NCBI GenBank assembly: GCA_949361645.1
Contig: OX442417.1
Span: 15,781,427-15,845,426 of the forward strand
DNA length: 64,000 nt
Direction of reading: 5' to 3'
DNA from: Spongilla lacustris
Lineage: Eukaryota; Porifera; Demospongiae; Spongillida; Spongillidae
The notes under the pieces were generated by a model. The model ran no database searches. It saw only the letters and a list, made by a program, of their open reading frames with translations, and had not been told where the DNA came from. The position numbers and the translations under genes were made by a program. Below are positions 34,015-44,595 of the stretch, piece by piece (position 1 is the first letter of the stretch; every line of letters starts with the position of its first letter).

Positions 34015-35180
34015 ATGGCGGGTACCACTTTTGCACAGGAGCGAGCGGAAAAGAACGTATCCGTGGATTGTGGTAAAGGGAACACTTTTCATAAAGTTCA
34101 TGGTTTTGTAGGTTGTTTTATTTCACATTCAGATGATTTTCAGGGTGCAATCGACCACATTATTGACGATGACCAGTAGCGGATCCAGGGGGGTAGCACA
34201 ACGGGCCCGTGCCCCCCCCCCCCCCCCCGAGGGTCCCGCCCCTACGTATACACGTACTTGTACGACTATGTGTACGCGAACATATGCAAACGCAGCGCAG
34301 AGATATAGCTACGGCAGAAATGGCCTATACGTACATAATGATACATGGGTCAGGCCATGTATAAATATGATTGCTTTTATCGCGTGACGTAATAGCATTC
34401 GGCTCTACAATAGAAGTACAGGCAAAAGGTATGTTACATTAGCCGGCCGTTTAGCGTAAGTTTTTCAATTTTCCCTCTAGAGAGCATATCGAAAAGTATC
34501 AAAAACCGAGCATAACCCCAAAATTAGCCCATGTATTTCCGTGGAGGCATAGATATTTAAGTGCAATTAACGCCCACGCGTCATGTGACCATATGAAAAA
34601 GGTAGTATTTCAATATTTTCTAAACGAATAAACGGTGAGTTCAACTTCAGTACATGTGCTATCAACGGCGATGCATCGGCGCATTGAACATATAGCGGCT
34701 GAGCTCTTGATCTGTCGCTCCCCAGCCTCGAACAGTAATTACATTTTTGGTGCAGTTTTTACGTACTTTTTGGGGGGTTTTCTACGCAAAAAGCGTTGGC
34801 TTCTGGGGCTCCGCCCCAGACCCCAGTGGGGGAGCTTACAGCGCTCCCCCACACCCCCTAGCTGGGCGGGAGGGGTGCCCCCCTCCCGCACCCTCCCCGA
34901 GGAGGCCCGCCTACTACTTCGCCCCACCCCTCGCCACACCCTCGCCGGTGCCCCCCCCCCTCCCAATTCCTGGATCCGCCACTGATGACCTGTTCATTGT
35001 GTTCAAGCTTAATTTACCAAAAATTGCGCGCGAATTAAAGGCTTGGCTTTTAGATTTTTTTTTTGGTCGTAGAAAAGGCACAGATGGCAAACTAACTATC
35101 CGTTGGCACATATTTTTCATCTGGCTATCTGGTGGTCAAGTTCTCAGAATTTTTACGACAAAGCTACGGTCGCTATACCG
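34015..35180 (+). pseudogene. Unrecognised ORF interrupted by a hAT-like insertion
   Basis: The frame starts MAGTTFAQERAEKN at 34015 and runs open to 34174. An insertion with a 7-bp duplication (GATGACC) breaks it. Beyond the insertion the same frame continues (FIVFKLNLPKIARE ... GGQVLRIFTTKLRSLYR) to a CCG|GTGAGT donor at 35181. About 116 codons are read across both parts. It contains several Cys/His but no family I recognise. It lies inside the 2.3-kb TIR element, so it may be an exon of that element's protein. Confidence 0.45.
34175..34983. mobile_element. Non-autonomous hAT-like element, 809 bp
   Basis: Termini are AGTAGCGGATCCAGG and CCTGGATCCGCCACT. The flanks duplicate GATGACC (34168-34174, 34984-34990), one base short of the usual 8. 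The right half carries the GCGTTGGCTTCTGGGGCTCC module. Removing the element and one duplication restores a continuous reading frame in the host ORF, an independent sign of the insertion. Confidence 0.8.
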
Positions 35181-36039
35181 GTGAGTTTCACACCTAGTCG
35201 AAAGTAAGTTTTTTTTTTTTTTTAAATCGAGTACGACGCATTCATGTCACAAAAACTATACTGTGGCACGTAAAACACAGTGCTCAATCTGCCTATCGTA
35301 ACGCCGTACCTTTACGTCGCTTTGTTCGGGCGTAGTACCGGTGAGTTTAATTCTAGACATGGAGCGCTGTAAGTCGAATATCTTCTCTTAGGAATGGAGT
35401 ATTTAAAAAATACTTACTTCTTTGTGATCCACAGTTCGTGCACTACCTTTTACTACTCTTCTTATTTGCCTCTTGCGTACTTGACCAAAAACTTTTGAGG
35501 GGCGAGGTGCCAGACTAACAATTAGCAACTGCCAGGAGTGTGCATTGAAATGTATGGCGCACGTGCGCGGTTTCCAATCCCTTCCAGTCTAATATCTATG
35601 GCTCAGCCATTTTTACTTCCTCCTTTGAACTAGAGTAACAGTTAGAACGGGACACTGTTGATTACATCAAAGGCTGTTAATTGATTTGTTGATTAGATAC
35701 AATTGGGGGGGGGGACGTCCTAGAAAAGAACCCCTCCTTTGGTTCGTTTCGCTTAGGACCTTTGGTAAGCGAAATACACAGTACCATTGTCTCTTATGTT
35801 TAGATAACCATGCTATTTATTAACAGATTGCACCCTGATTGTGACGTCACGGGTGCTCTGCATTCTGATTGTACGCTTTTTTTTGCAGATGCCCAGAGGC
35901 TGTTTACCAGACCCTATGTCGTTGCATTATACTGTAAGCGATAATGCTTACGTACGTTTGGGTCTGGGTACGAGACTACACCCCCTCTACCCCCAACCGT
36001 ACCGCATTTTTTACCCTTCCAACGCCCCTGTGTAATTAG

Positions 36040-37067
36040 TCCACCCGTAAGTACTACCTGATTACACGGACAGCCTCCGAGCTTTAGTTCTCAATAGGGG
36101 AACTTCTGGCAAGCGCAGTGCCCGCGAAATATCACGTGCACCACAACGTTCTAGTTATACGTTATCTTACGCCAGGGTGCGAATTTCAAGTTGAATATAG
36201 TACATATCAGAACCTCAACGTACCTGACAATAAATTTACTCACCAAAAATAAACGGACCGCTCTCGATCAGGCCAGCTCAGCTCAGACGAATAAAACTAT
36301 AAAGGCTAATAAACCATTTACATGTCTGGGCCCCGCCCACACCATTATTTTCTACCACATGTTGTCATTCATTATTAGATCACGTGTCACGTAACATCTA
36401 AATGGCTATCTTTGTCTAGAAAAACTACTTTGCTTCCTTGGAAATGTTGGAATATTGAAGCAGAACACTCCTTTCGCGATTTTCGAAGATTCGTTTGACC
36501 ACGTTATCCAAGCACATCTATAGAGTCCTGGATAGATTTAATTAAAGCGGAGGTGGGCACCTGTATAGATATACATGACCGTGCTTCGCATTGAATCTTC
36601 TAGTGTGCGTGTGAGCTGTTGAGCATCCTTCCGTAAAGAGCTTCTTTAGTTTCGTTTAACTTTTTATTGTGTGAGGGCTTTTTATAATATTAAAGACGTT
36701 GCATAACATGTAGGTTGTGGTGTGTACATGTATAATAATGAATAATGAAAATGAACCGCCCGCCCGCATGCCTTGTATGTCCTATTGAAATGGGAAACAA
36801 GGAATTATATTGGAGTCAGTGGCCATATGCATACCTATATGTTAATTAGAATAGGTGCATGTTCGCTAGCACAAGGCCTACTAGCACGTAAGGTGCACCA
36901 ACGGGTAGTTATACGTAAAATGTTCGTGTTCAAGCAGATACTGTATAAGTAAAATATAAAAGTCTATATTACTATGCTATCTATGATGTGTTGACACCAT
37001 CATGGTTACTACACCATGGTGTGGATTACCTGTGTGTCAGTTGTTCCATCACTATAACCAGTGATTG
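36040..37067. repeat. Duplicated distal flank, unit D
   Basis: Matches 18020-18540 and 9160-9390 (AGTACTACCTGATTACACGG, AACCTCAACGTACCTGAC and CTAGCACGTAAGGTGCACC). 36320-36860 looks like extra, unrelated sequence with no ORF. Confidence 0.55.
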
Positions 37068-37075
37068 GGTGGTGC

Positions 37076-37699
37076 AAGGGCGGATCCAGCGAGGGGGTCC
37101 TGGGGGTCCGGACCCCCCCCTCAGGACCCATGATGAATATAATTACTATTAATACCCCAGTCACGTGCACGTAAAGGTGCTTCGTGCTTCGGTGCATTGT
37201 TCCTCGACGACGCGTCGTTTAAATGCGTTGCTTTGCATTCTTCGTATATCATATAGACGTCGGAAGGTAAATTACGAAACTTAACCTGGGAGGGGGGGGG
37301 GGGGGGGGGGGAGGAAGGGTAGGCGGCTGATTTAATTTCATACAATGACATCGTTCGTACAAGCGACAGTGACATAGGGACGATATACTATCTCTGGTGA
37401 TGCGTAAAATTGCATGCGTCGCCTATGTGATTCCCGCGATGTTTTTCTATGATTCACTTGACCAGCATTTACACGTGCCAAGAGCTAGGTGGTTTTCAAA
37501 CTGCAGGCTATATAGGTCCGCTGAAGATTTATGCAGCTGATGTACAGGGGACGAAACAGAATACTGTTCATTGCTTGAAGTAGGTTATCTGAGTATGATG
37601 CAAATATTAAGTGTTCGCGCGCGCCCCTCCCCTCATCTATTATTCATGTCGGACCCCCCCCCCCCCCCCCCCCCTCGCCGAATTTCTGGATCCGCCACT
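37076..37699. mobile_element. Non-autonomous hAT-like element, 624 bp, exact 8-bp duplication
   Basis: Ends AAGGGCGGATCCAG and CTGGATCCGCCACT are inverted repeats. GGTGGTGC is duplicated exactly (37068-37075, 37700-37707), the hAT hallmark. G- and C-runs lie near 37290 and 37655. No transposase ORF. Confidence 0.88.
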
Positions 37700-37849
37700 G
37701 GTGGTGCCTGGTTGTATCATACTCCCTTTGCATGGGCATTGGTAAATGGTATGTAATGGTGCTGCTGTTGCATTAGCATCCGAGTATTGTCTTGCTCGCA
37801 TTAGAAGTCTTTTCTCTGCAGTGGCTTCAAACACAACCTGTCTATTGTG

Positions 37850-40800
37850 TCATTTTGTCATGTTGATATTAGTATAATAGGGTCATGCCAGCTGCACTTC
37901 ACACAACATATCCAACCAGTGCCACTCATATCACACACATCAGTCCCCAGACCAACATCAGCCCCGTTTTATCCCCAGACCCCATAATCATGTGCCCCTT
38001 TAGGCACAGGAATGATTCGTCACTCATCAACCATATATAAAAACAGTGTTCAAGGATAAATGAACTAATCAATTTAAAATTGCAAGGGTGGATGGAAGGG
38101 TGAAAGCAGGATGGTGGTGTAGTATCCACCCAATGGAATGATGGGGTTGTGGTATCCACCCCATGGAAGGATGGGGTTGTGGTATCAACCCCATGGAAGG
38201 ATGCCGGATGGGTGGATAAGTCTTCATAACATTCAAATACACTACCCACGGCCACACAGGTAAACCTGTAAGTAACCAGAGAAATTAAACTGACAGTGCC
38301 TCACATGAATCCAATGAGGTGATCTCTCCTCCCACAGTGGCTGAGGTAAGATGGCTGAACCCTTACAGCCAAACACAGCTAAGGGCAATGTCAATGCCTG
38401 TAGGTGCCTCTGACACAAAAGCTGAAGGGAGGGAGGGCCCAGAGGAAGATAGATAGGAAAGGAGGAGGGAGGGGGAGGGAGGAGGAGGAGGAGGAAGGGG
38501 AAGGTAAGGGCACAGAACACTCTATTAGAAACTTACTTGAGTCCATCTGGTGCCCAGCCCACACGTGTCAAGTACTCAAGGTGAGGGAAACACACTGTGA
38601 GGCCTCTAGGGAGTGACCTGGACTTCACCTTTAGTTACACAGAGTGTGAAAGCTTCACCCAAAACCCACTTCTCTCCTCCACCTAACTCACAACTTCTCT
38701 GACCTTCCCTCCCTCTAAACCATGCCTCCTCCCTGCACCAAAACTATACCTCCTCTGACCTCATTATCAAATGAAAACTTAGGCAGCTTCAAAGAGGAGG
38801 TGCAATGTTAAAAAAGAGTGTTACCACAACACACTTTGGGTGTTCATATACCCATTTAGGATGCACAAGCTTAATTGTGTGTGTCATCTCTTCCTGCTCA
38901 ACCACTTTCTTGTATGTAGGCTTCTATTGTGTCAGATGCATATAGACCCCAGTGCACAATCTGCTTCACATTGGAGCAGTCGATACCTATTCCAAATGCA
39001 ACTGTGCATATCACAATCCTAAGTTAGCTGTTAGGGACACTAAAAAAAAATTTACCTCACTGTGGGTTAAACTAGTAAACATGTCCACAAGCCTTAATCT
39101 GGAGTAATCAGGAGCTCCTTTGCATGGTGGGTTCAGTAAAGTCATCACCTAAATTGTATTTTTTTAAAATCTGTATAGCATGGAGCTCTTGAGCAATATA
39201 TCATCATTTGAGGGAGTTATTAAATATTATATTAAAATTGATATCGTAAAAGCAGTTATTTAAAGTAATCCCATACCATGTAAAATTTATTCCATGAATG
39301 AGGCCAGAGGCGCACCATCATCAAATCCCAGCCCACTTCTCCATTGAGTACGTGACCCTATCAGACAGAGGCTCACTGCTCGACTGAACCCCTGCAAAAG
39401 CAAGCTGTGATATGACATAATGGAGTAGGCTTTGTCCCACTTGAAGGACAGTGACTGACCATGTGCTTCAGGAGGTGACTAGCCTCTTTGTGAAGCAGTC
39501 CATCCACTGAAAGGACAAATGGGGGGAAGGTGCCTCACTGCCTCTACTGTGCCTTGTTGTACATTCTCCTCAGTTTTCCCCTACGGGCTGGACTCAAGGA
39601 TGGCATCATGCCGAGCTGGATGATATGGTAGTGCACATGTCAGTGTCTGTGATATGAACATCGAACTCTGTCACCTCCACCTCTGGTTGCCAGACACCTC
39701 TGATGTCCACAACTTCAGCCTCACTTGAAGTGACAGTAGCTTCATTCACTATGGGCTGGCTCCTTGATGACTTGGGGCCACACCTGACTAGCCAAATAAG
39801 GCTTGGCATTGTGGTGCAGCATAATTATACAACCAAGGGCATGTAAGTGATTTTGACAGAGATAATAGTTTAGTGATTGGTTAGTGCATGCATATGGTTG
39901 CAGAAGACGTGGCTTTGACTGTGCAAAGAGAGGGTTAGGGGTGTGATGAGACATCAGAAGTCAGAAAAATAATTTACGACAACTGATCACTAACTGGACA
40001 ACTGATCACTACACAACAATAATTAAAATACTGTAGCTGTTTTTGTAACCCACCAATTATGGCTTTGAAAAGAAACAGAACAATCTTAAATTTCTGGTTA
40101 GATCTACACCAAACGATAGTTACTGAAAAGGTAATTACAAAGGCAGATGTTGGACAAATTCAAAAGTACTTGCCATGGCAACTGATGTGCACGTCAAGCT
40201 GTGGATGAACCTCTATCACATCTTTGCAAAATTGAATACCTTTATACAAGATAAAAAATAAAAGTCATTATCATCATCATCTTAGAGGATCCCGCACCAA
40301 ATGGAGAAGTGGGCTGGGGTTTGAAGATGGTGCTCCTCTGGCCTCATTCATGGATTAAATTTATTGACTTATTATTTCTCTTTTTAATTACTTATCATCT
40401 AATTGTATGTATTTCATGTTTTAATTTACAATCAAATTCTTCAAGGTGTCATCATCATTATATCAAAATTAGAGTGGAATGATGGTATATTTTGGGTAAT
40501 TAATGCACATGGTATTGAATATGTGGAGTCCATTCATGCATGACACTGTCCTCTGGCCATGGAGTTATCATTTTGGCTGTATTCTTCACTGCCTAAATCT
40601 CCCCAAGAGCATGCTATACATCACTTCAGCACTGCATTGACTGAGTAACAATTATGGTGGAGCAAGATAACAGGATCATGGGCACTCTCTAATTGGATAA
40701 GGACTATTACTCCCTGTAACAGTCCTTATCCCACTGTGTGTGCAGAGATACAAACATAAAATAGACTGGGGGGTGAGCGTGTTCTCAATTATCCTTGCAC

Positions 40801-41340
40801 AGTTCTATGTATGCCTCCCTGTCTTGAACAGAGCCCCATTTCATTTTGTGATGGTGGTGATGCATTGCAGGATCCAAAATGTCTGCATGATGTATGTGCA
40901 GGCAGCTAGGAGGCTAAGCAAAGCGCCTGATAGATATATATGATCATGGACTAAGATGATATATACAGTACCATCCAAAGTTAGTTTAAGAGTGTGTGCA
41001 TACACACATGAATTGCTGGGTACCTCCTGGCTCATATAACTGGTTCATCATGATTAGTCCATGATCTTGACCCTTTGATCAATGCTGAACTTGAGGTGAT
41101 GTCAATGTCTGCATGTGCTTGTGACACCTGTCTAGTAACTGAACCCAAAAGCTGAAGGGAGGGAGGTGGGAGAGGAAGGAGGAGGAGGAACAGGGAGGAG
41201 GAAGGAGGGTAAGGGCACAGAGCACTCTTTATTAGAAGCTTACTTGAGTCCATCTGGTGCCCAGCCCACACATGCCAAGTACTCAAGGTGAGGGAAGTAC
41301 TCTGTGAGGCCTCTAGGGAGTGATCTGGTCTTCACCTTTA
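37850..41340. repeat. Duplicated block (second copy of 18.8-22.2 kb)
   Basis: Collinear with 18720-22130 apart from indels, including the tandem arrays at 38090-38215, the RecQ relic and the (CAT)n microsatellite. 40785-40935 matches 9515-9770 without its MITE. 38400-38640 and 41090-41345 are two further related pieces with the frameshifted DPP8/9-like exon. Confidence 0.65.
38818..39025 (-). pseudogene. RecQ-type helicase exon fragment, stop-containing copy
   Basis: Same motif V-VI segment as 20121-20349. The motif-VI Arg codon is changed to TGA (QESG-stop-AGRDD) and the downstream frame is shifted. Clearly non-functional. Confidence 0.65.
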
Positions 41341-41410
41341 GCTACACAGAGTGTGAAAGCCTCACCCAAAGCCTACTCCTCCCCTCCACCTAAACCACAC
41401 CTCATCTGAC

Positions 41411-41503
41411 CTTCCTGCACCCAGGGCAGATATAGCTGTAGTACTCAATGGTCTGGGAAATAGGGTTGAAGGTATGGTCGACACGCATGCCCATCTCATC
41501 CAC
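41411..41503 (-). other. Exon-like 31-codon segment
   Basis: ACTACAG|GTG acceptor and GGAAG|GTCAGA donor enclose 93 nt, open and in phase 0-0: VDEMGMRVDHTFNPIS, then QTIEYYSYICPGCRK. The paralogous stretch at 25065-25115 is degenerate. The ICPGC motif could be a zinc knuckle half. The family is not recognised. Confidence 0.35.
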
Positions 41504-41679
41504 CTGTAGTAACCATGGTAATCATAGACCAGATGCACACATGCACACATACACACCTCATACAATCAGTAGAGAGGGTCATGTTGTATTGGATAGTGTG
41601 CATGGGTACAACTATTACCTGTGTTTGGTTGCCATCAGCGACCAGTGAAACAGCCTAACTCCTCCTGATTTTGTATGCC

Positions 41680-43185
41680 ACCATTGCCAAACAAACGGAG
41701 GCCTAAGTTTGATCAGCTGAAATCTTCCGTTGATTCCATACACATCTCCTATGCTAAAAAGGTTCAGCCTACTTCCCTTACATGTACGTACATCTGAAAT
41801 TGCTGTAAATACGTATCTCACCACTTTGGATATGCTCCGCTTATGCACAAATAACAGGTGACCTACAATGTCATGCACAATGCAAAGGTCATCCTAGAAT
41901 TATCCAGCGCCAATACGTCTGTCAGGCCAAGTGTTGTTCAGCATGGGCACCCCCCTAAGTGCTGCCCCTACAACCCGAAGTGCTGGCCTAGCTACCAGCA
42001 GAAGCGCCCCTGCTATGAGCACTGCCCCGCCCCCCCGCCCCCTGTGGGCAGTACCCTGGCCTGCATGACCGCTGCCACCACCTCCAAGGCTGCAGTGGCC
42101 GGAGACAAGAGGCAGAGGGGAGGAGGCCGGGACTGAGGAAGAGGACGTCGAAGGAGAAGAGGCTCCAGAGTTGGACATGGATTATTAATATACAGTCCTG
42201 AATAATTGATTTTTTTTACCAAAGATTGCAACTTGGAGGGTTCATATCTCTCCCACTACAGTGCAGATTCATATTTCTCCCACCACAGTGCAGATGCTGG
42301 TATCTGGCATCAAGTTGAAGTTCATTCGCAAATCATTTTTCAGGGTGGTGCAAGGGTTAAATATGGAACTCAACTTCACAAAAAAAAAAAAAGGTCGGTT
42401 GATACTCAAGGTTTTGATTTCACCGTAATCTTAAACCAAGATTCATATTTCATATGTACTGTTTTGTTTATGTTCCACTGATATTGATATTCATTATGTC
42501 ATTATGCGTGGGTAACTACATGCATATAACATACTAAACAATACACAGTGACGTCAATGCACGCTACACCTACATGTGGGTGAACTATAATTGTTTAGCT
42601 CGCTCAATTTGCTCCTGTTGTGCATGCCCCCGCCATATTTGCATGTGGCTAGTCTGGCTGGGTGAAATTAATAGCACCTAGTCCTTACATCAGTACACTG
42701 CATGTAACGTCAAATCGCCCCGATCGCGACTTGCATGGCATTGATACATGCATGTTCCAATGTTTGGTCGCGCGACCTCCAGTGATGAACTGAACATTTA
42801 AAACCAACCTGCATGGGGTGCACTTATAGCTCGTTCACTTTTGCTCACTGGTCTCCTGGCCTGTTGTGCATCATATCTGCATGTGAGATAGTGCATGCAT
42901 GTGCCGGCGTCGCCTAGTCTGACTAGCACCAACCGTAATATCTTAAAATTACCTGCCCATCAATGATGGCTTTGATACTAAAAGGTGCATGACGTGTGCC
43001 CCCCTGGACAAGCTTCTATGTTGTTCCACTATTCCCTATACATGTACATGTGTACCTGGCCGGACCACCATGCATTTATTGTGGTCGCAAGGCGCGCTCC
43101 GGGCCTCCGGCCCATGGCCCACTGAAGCAAAAGGTTTCTTTCTCTTGAAAAACCACTATTATGCGGCCTCAAGCAGATCGACCAC
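41680..43185. other. Mostly non-coding; copy of retroelement-associated sequence
   Basis: 41680-41935 matches 25200-25540. 41940-42187 is a diverged copy of 12300-12620; one frame ends EEEDVEGEEAPELDMDY then a stop, looking like an acidic C-terminus. 42380-42391 is an A-run. From 42500 to 43185 nothing is recognised. Confidence 0.4.
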
Positions 43186-43192
43186 TATAAAA
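43186..43192 (+). promoter_or_regulatory. TATA box candidate
   Basis: TATAAAA lies 72 bp upstream of the start codon at 43264. A start site about 30 bp downstream would leave a 5' UTR of roughly 45 bases. It precedes the best-supported single-exon gene in this part of the window. Confidence 0.45.
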
Positions 43193-43263
43193 TCACATGC
43201 ATGTATCAACGAGTGCTATAATCTAATGCTTGGTACACTTATATAGCCGCTGTATCGACAGCC

Positions 43264-43899
43264 ATGGAGGCCGTTGTATTATTGATCTGTGTGCTGTCGG
43301 CGATCTCATTAGGATCCACGACGAGGGTTGAGCGGAAATCCCCTGCCGAATGTGCCTACATGTCGACCAAGCTGGTGTACGGAAGCGGCGCAATAAACGC
43401 CTCTCAGGTTCCCTCTGTGAGTCCTGTCTGCATACAAGCGGCAAACGATCTTCTAGCCGCCGGTATAGGGGCCAGTGCGGCAGTAGCCCACGGGATTTGC
43501 ATCGCGCAGTGCCAAGCGCTCTACGACCTCATCGAATCATGCTTTGGTAAAGCCTCAGCCGATTTTCACTTCGATCTGTACTGCGGTACGACCAACGGTA
43601 CGGACTGCCTCACGGTGCGCCACGGGCCAACGTACACCCAGTTCGCTTCGACCGTCACTGCGAATTGCGGCCCAGCCAACGCTACATCCTGTACCGGCAG
43701 CTGCGTCACTTCGTTACAGAGCATCAAGGCGTATTCGGGCTGCTGCGGCCTCTACAATCAACAGAGCTACAATGCCTGCAACATAACGTTGCAGGCACCG
43801 TGTGGAAATTCGTTGTTCGGCAGTGGCATAGCCGTGATGACAAGCCAGTTCACTTCTATCCTATATATAATGATATTGATGAGCGTATTGTTGTTGTAG
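43264..43899 (+). CDS. Secreted cysteine-rich glycoprotein, probably GPI-anchored
   Basis: Intact 211-residue ORF, strong start context (ACAGCCATGG) and visibly higher GC than its neighbours. Residues 1-17 form a signal peptide (MEAVVLLICVLSAISLG). The mature part has 14 Cys, including CIAQC, SCTGSC and an adjacent CC pair, which suggests seven disulphides. N-glycosylation sequons are NAS, NGT, NAT and NIT. The last 20 residues are hydrophobic (ILYIMILMSVLLL) with no charged tail, as for GPI attachment. The family is not recognised. It could be a surface receptor or adhesion protein outside the cell. It lies 200 bp before the giant palindrome but is not part of it. Confidence 0.8.
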   Translation: MEAVVLLICVLSAISLGSTTRVERKSPAECAYMSTKLVYGSGAINASQVPSVSPVCIQAANDLLAAGIGASAAVAHGICIAQCQALYDLIESCFGKASADFHFDLYCGTTNGTDCLTVRHGPTYTQFASTVTANCGPANATSCTGSCVTSLQSIKAYSGCCGLYNQQSYNACNITLQAPCGNSLFGSGIAVMTSQFTSILYIMILMSVLLL

Positions 43900-44551
43900 G
43901 CGTAACTATTTTCTATTTTAATTTTATGTAACTATGTCTCGTTAACTACATGTATAGTTATCTCAGGGGCCGGGACAGTAGCCTCGTACCCAGAGACACG
44001 GAAATGCAACGGGCCTTGACAAACATGCACCAACCAGTTACCTTTGAAAACTCACCTCTATAAACGGTTTTTGCTGCATACATGTACATGGTCTGTTGTC
44101 CCAGGGTTGTCGTAACCGCGTTTAACCGCGGTTAAATATCGCGGTTTTATATGGGATGTAATTCGTGCCAAAACTACACCACACGCGGTTTACGACGCAC
44201 ACCATACCCCAAAATTGCACAGCCTGGGGACCCGATTGATGGTTTCGGGTCCCCATACCGGTCACATGTGTCAATCGTGCCAAAACTCGCCACTGTCATT
44301 TCAAAATTTCTCTGCTTTCTTTTTATAATAAGACGTTCCACTTTCGATGTATTTCTCGTATTTACTTAACACATGGCCACGCTTTGGACTTGTCTACCAG
44401 GTCCAAAGGTTTTATCTTTTAGTATAGCTCAAGGAAGCTGGAAGTGAGGCTAACGTTTAGAATGACGGTGTAAATTGCATGTCATTCTGAAGCTGCCTGT
44501 GTATGCTGCATGCTGTAGTTATCACTAGCTAATATTTTATGTTCTTTCCAG

Positions 44552-44595
44552 ATCTCCTGAGTGATGACAACCGGTCTGTCGACTCTAACTCTCAC
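44552..44595 (+). other. Exon-like 44-nt segment, conserved in both palindrome arms
   Basis: TTCTTTCCAG acceptor and CTCAC|GTACGT donor. It would read (D)LLSDDNRSVDSNSH. A second segment at 45014-45062 has the same acceptor and reads (D)LLGDEHRTVDFQLQL, so the two are duplicated exons. In the right arm (about 52384-52427 and 51893-51940, minus strand) the differences include silent ones (GAT/GAC, GGC/GGT), plus a 1-nt loss in the first. Function unknown. Confidence 0.35.

Larger units (their letters stand above)
33697..35978. mobile_element. 2.3-kb TIR element, candidate full-length TAG...CTA parent
   Basis: TAGTCTCGTACCCAGACCC at the left mirrors GGGTCTGGGTACGAGACTA at the right. Inner inverted matches continue (GGGTCTGGTAAACAGCC at 33768 against 35898; TATTAGACTGGAAGGGATTGG at 33922 against 35573). 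The 9-bp flanks CACCCCTCC and CACCCCCTC are similar. It contains an interrupted ORF (34015-35180). The small hairpin MITEs at 9629, 57504 and 63864 share the terminal sequence, so this may be their autonomous relative or a larger derivative. Confidence 0.6.
33610..36030. mobile_element. hAT-like element split by a later insertion
   Basis: 33610-33696 (AAAAAGCGTTGGCTTCTGG, then G-rich) is the subterminal module also seen at 34790-34900 and 63625-63740. After the nested element the sequence resumes at 35979 and ends AACGCCCCTG at 36030, a hAT-style terminus (CAGGGGCGTT reversed). The left terminus was not identified. Confidence 0.4.
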
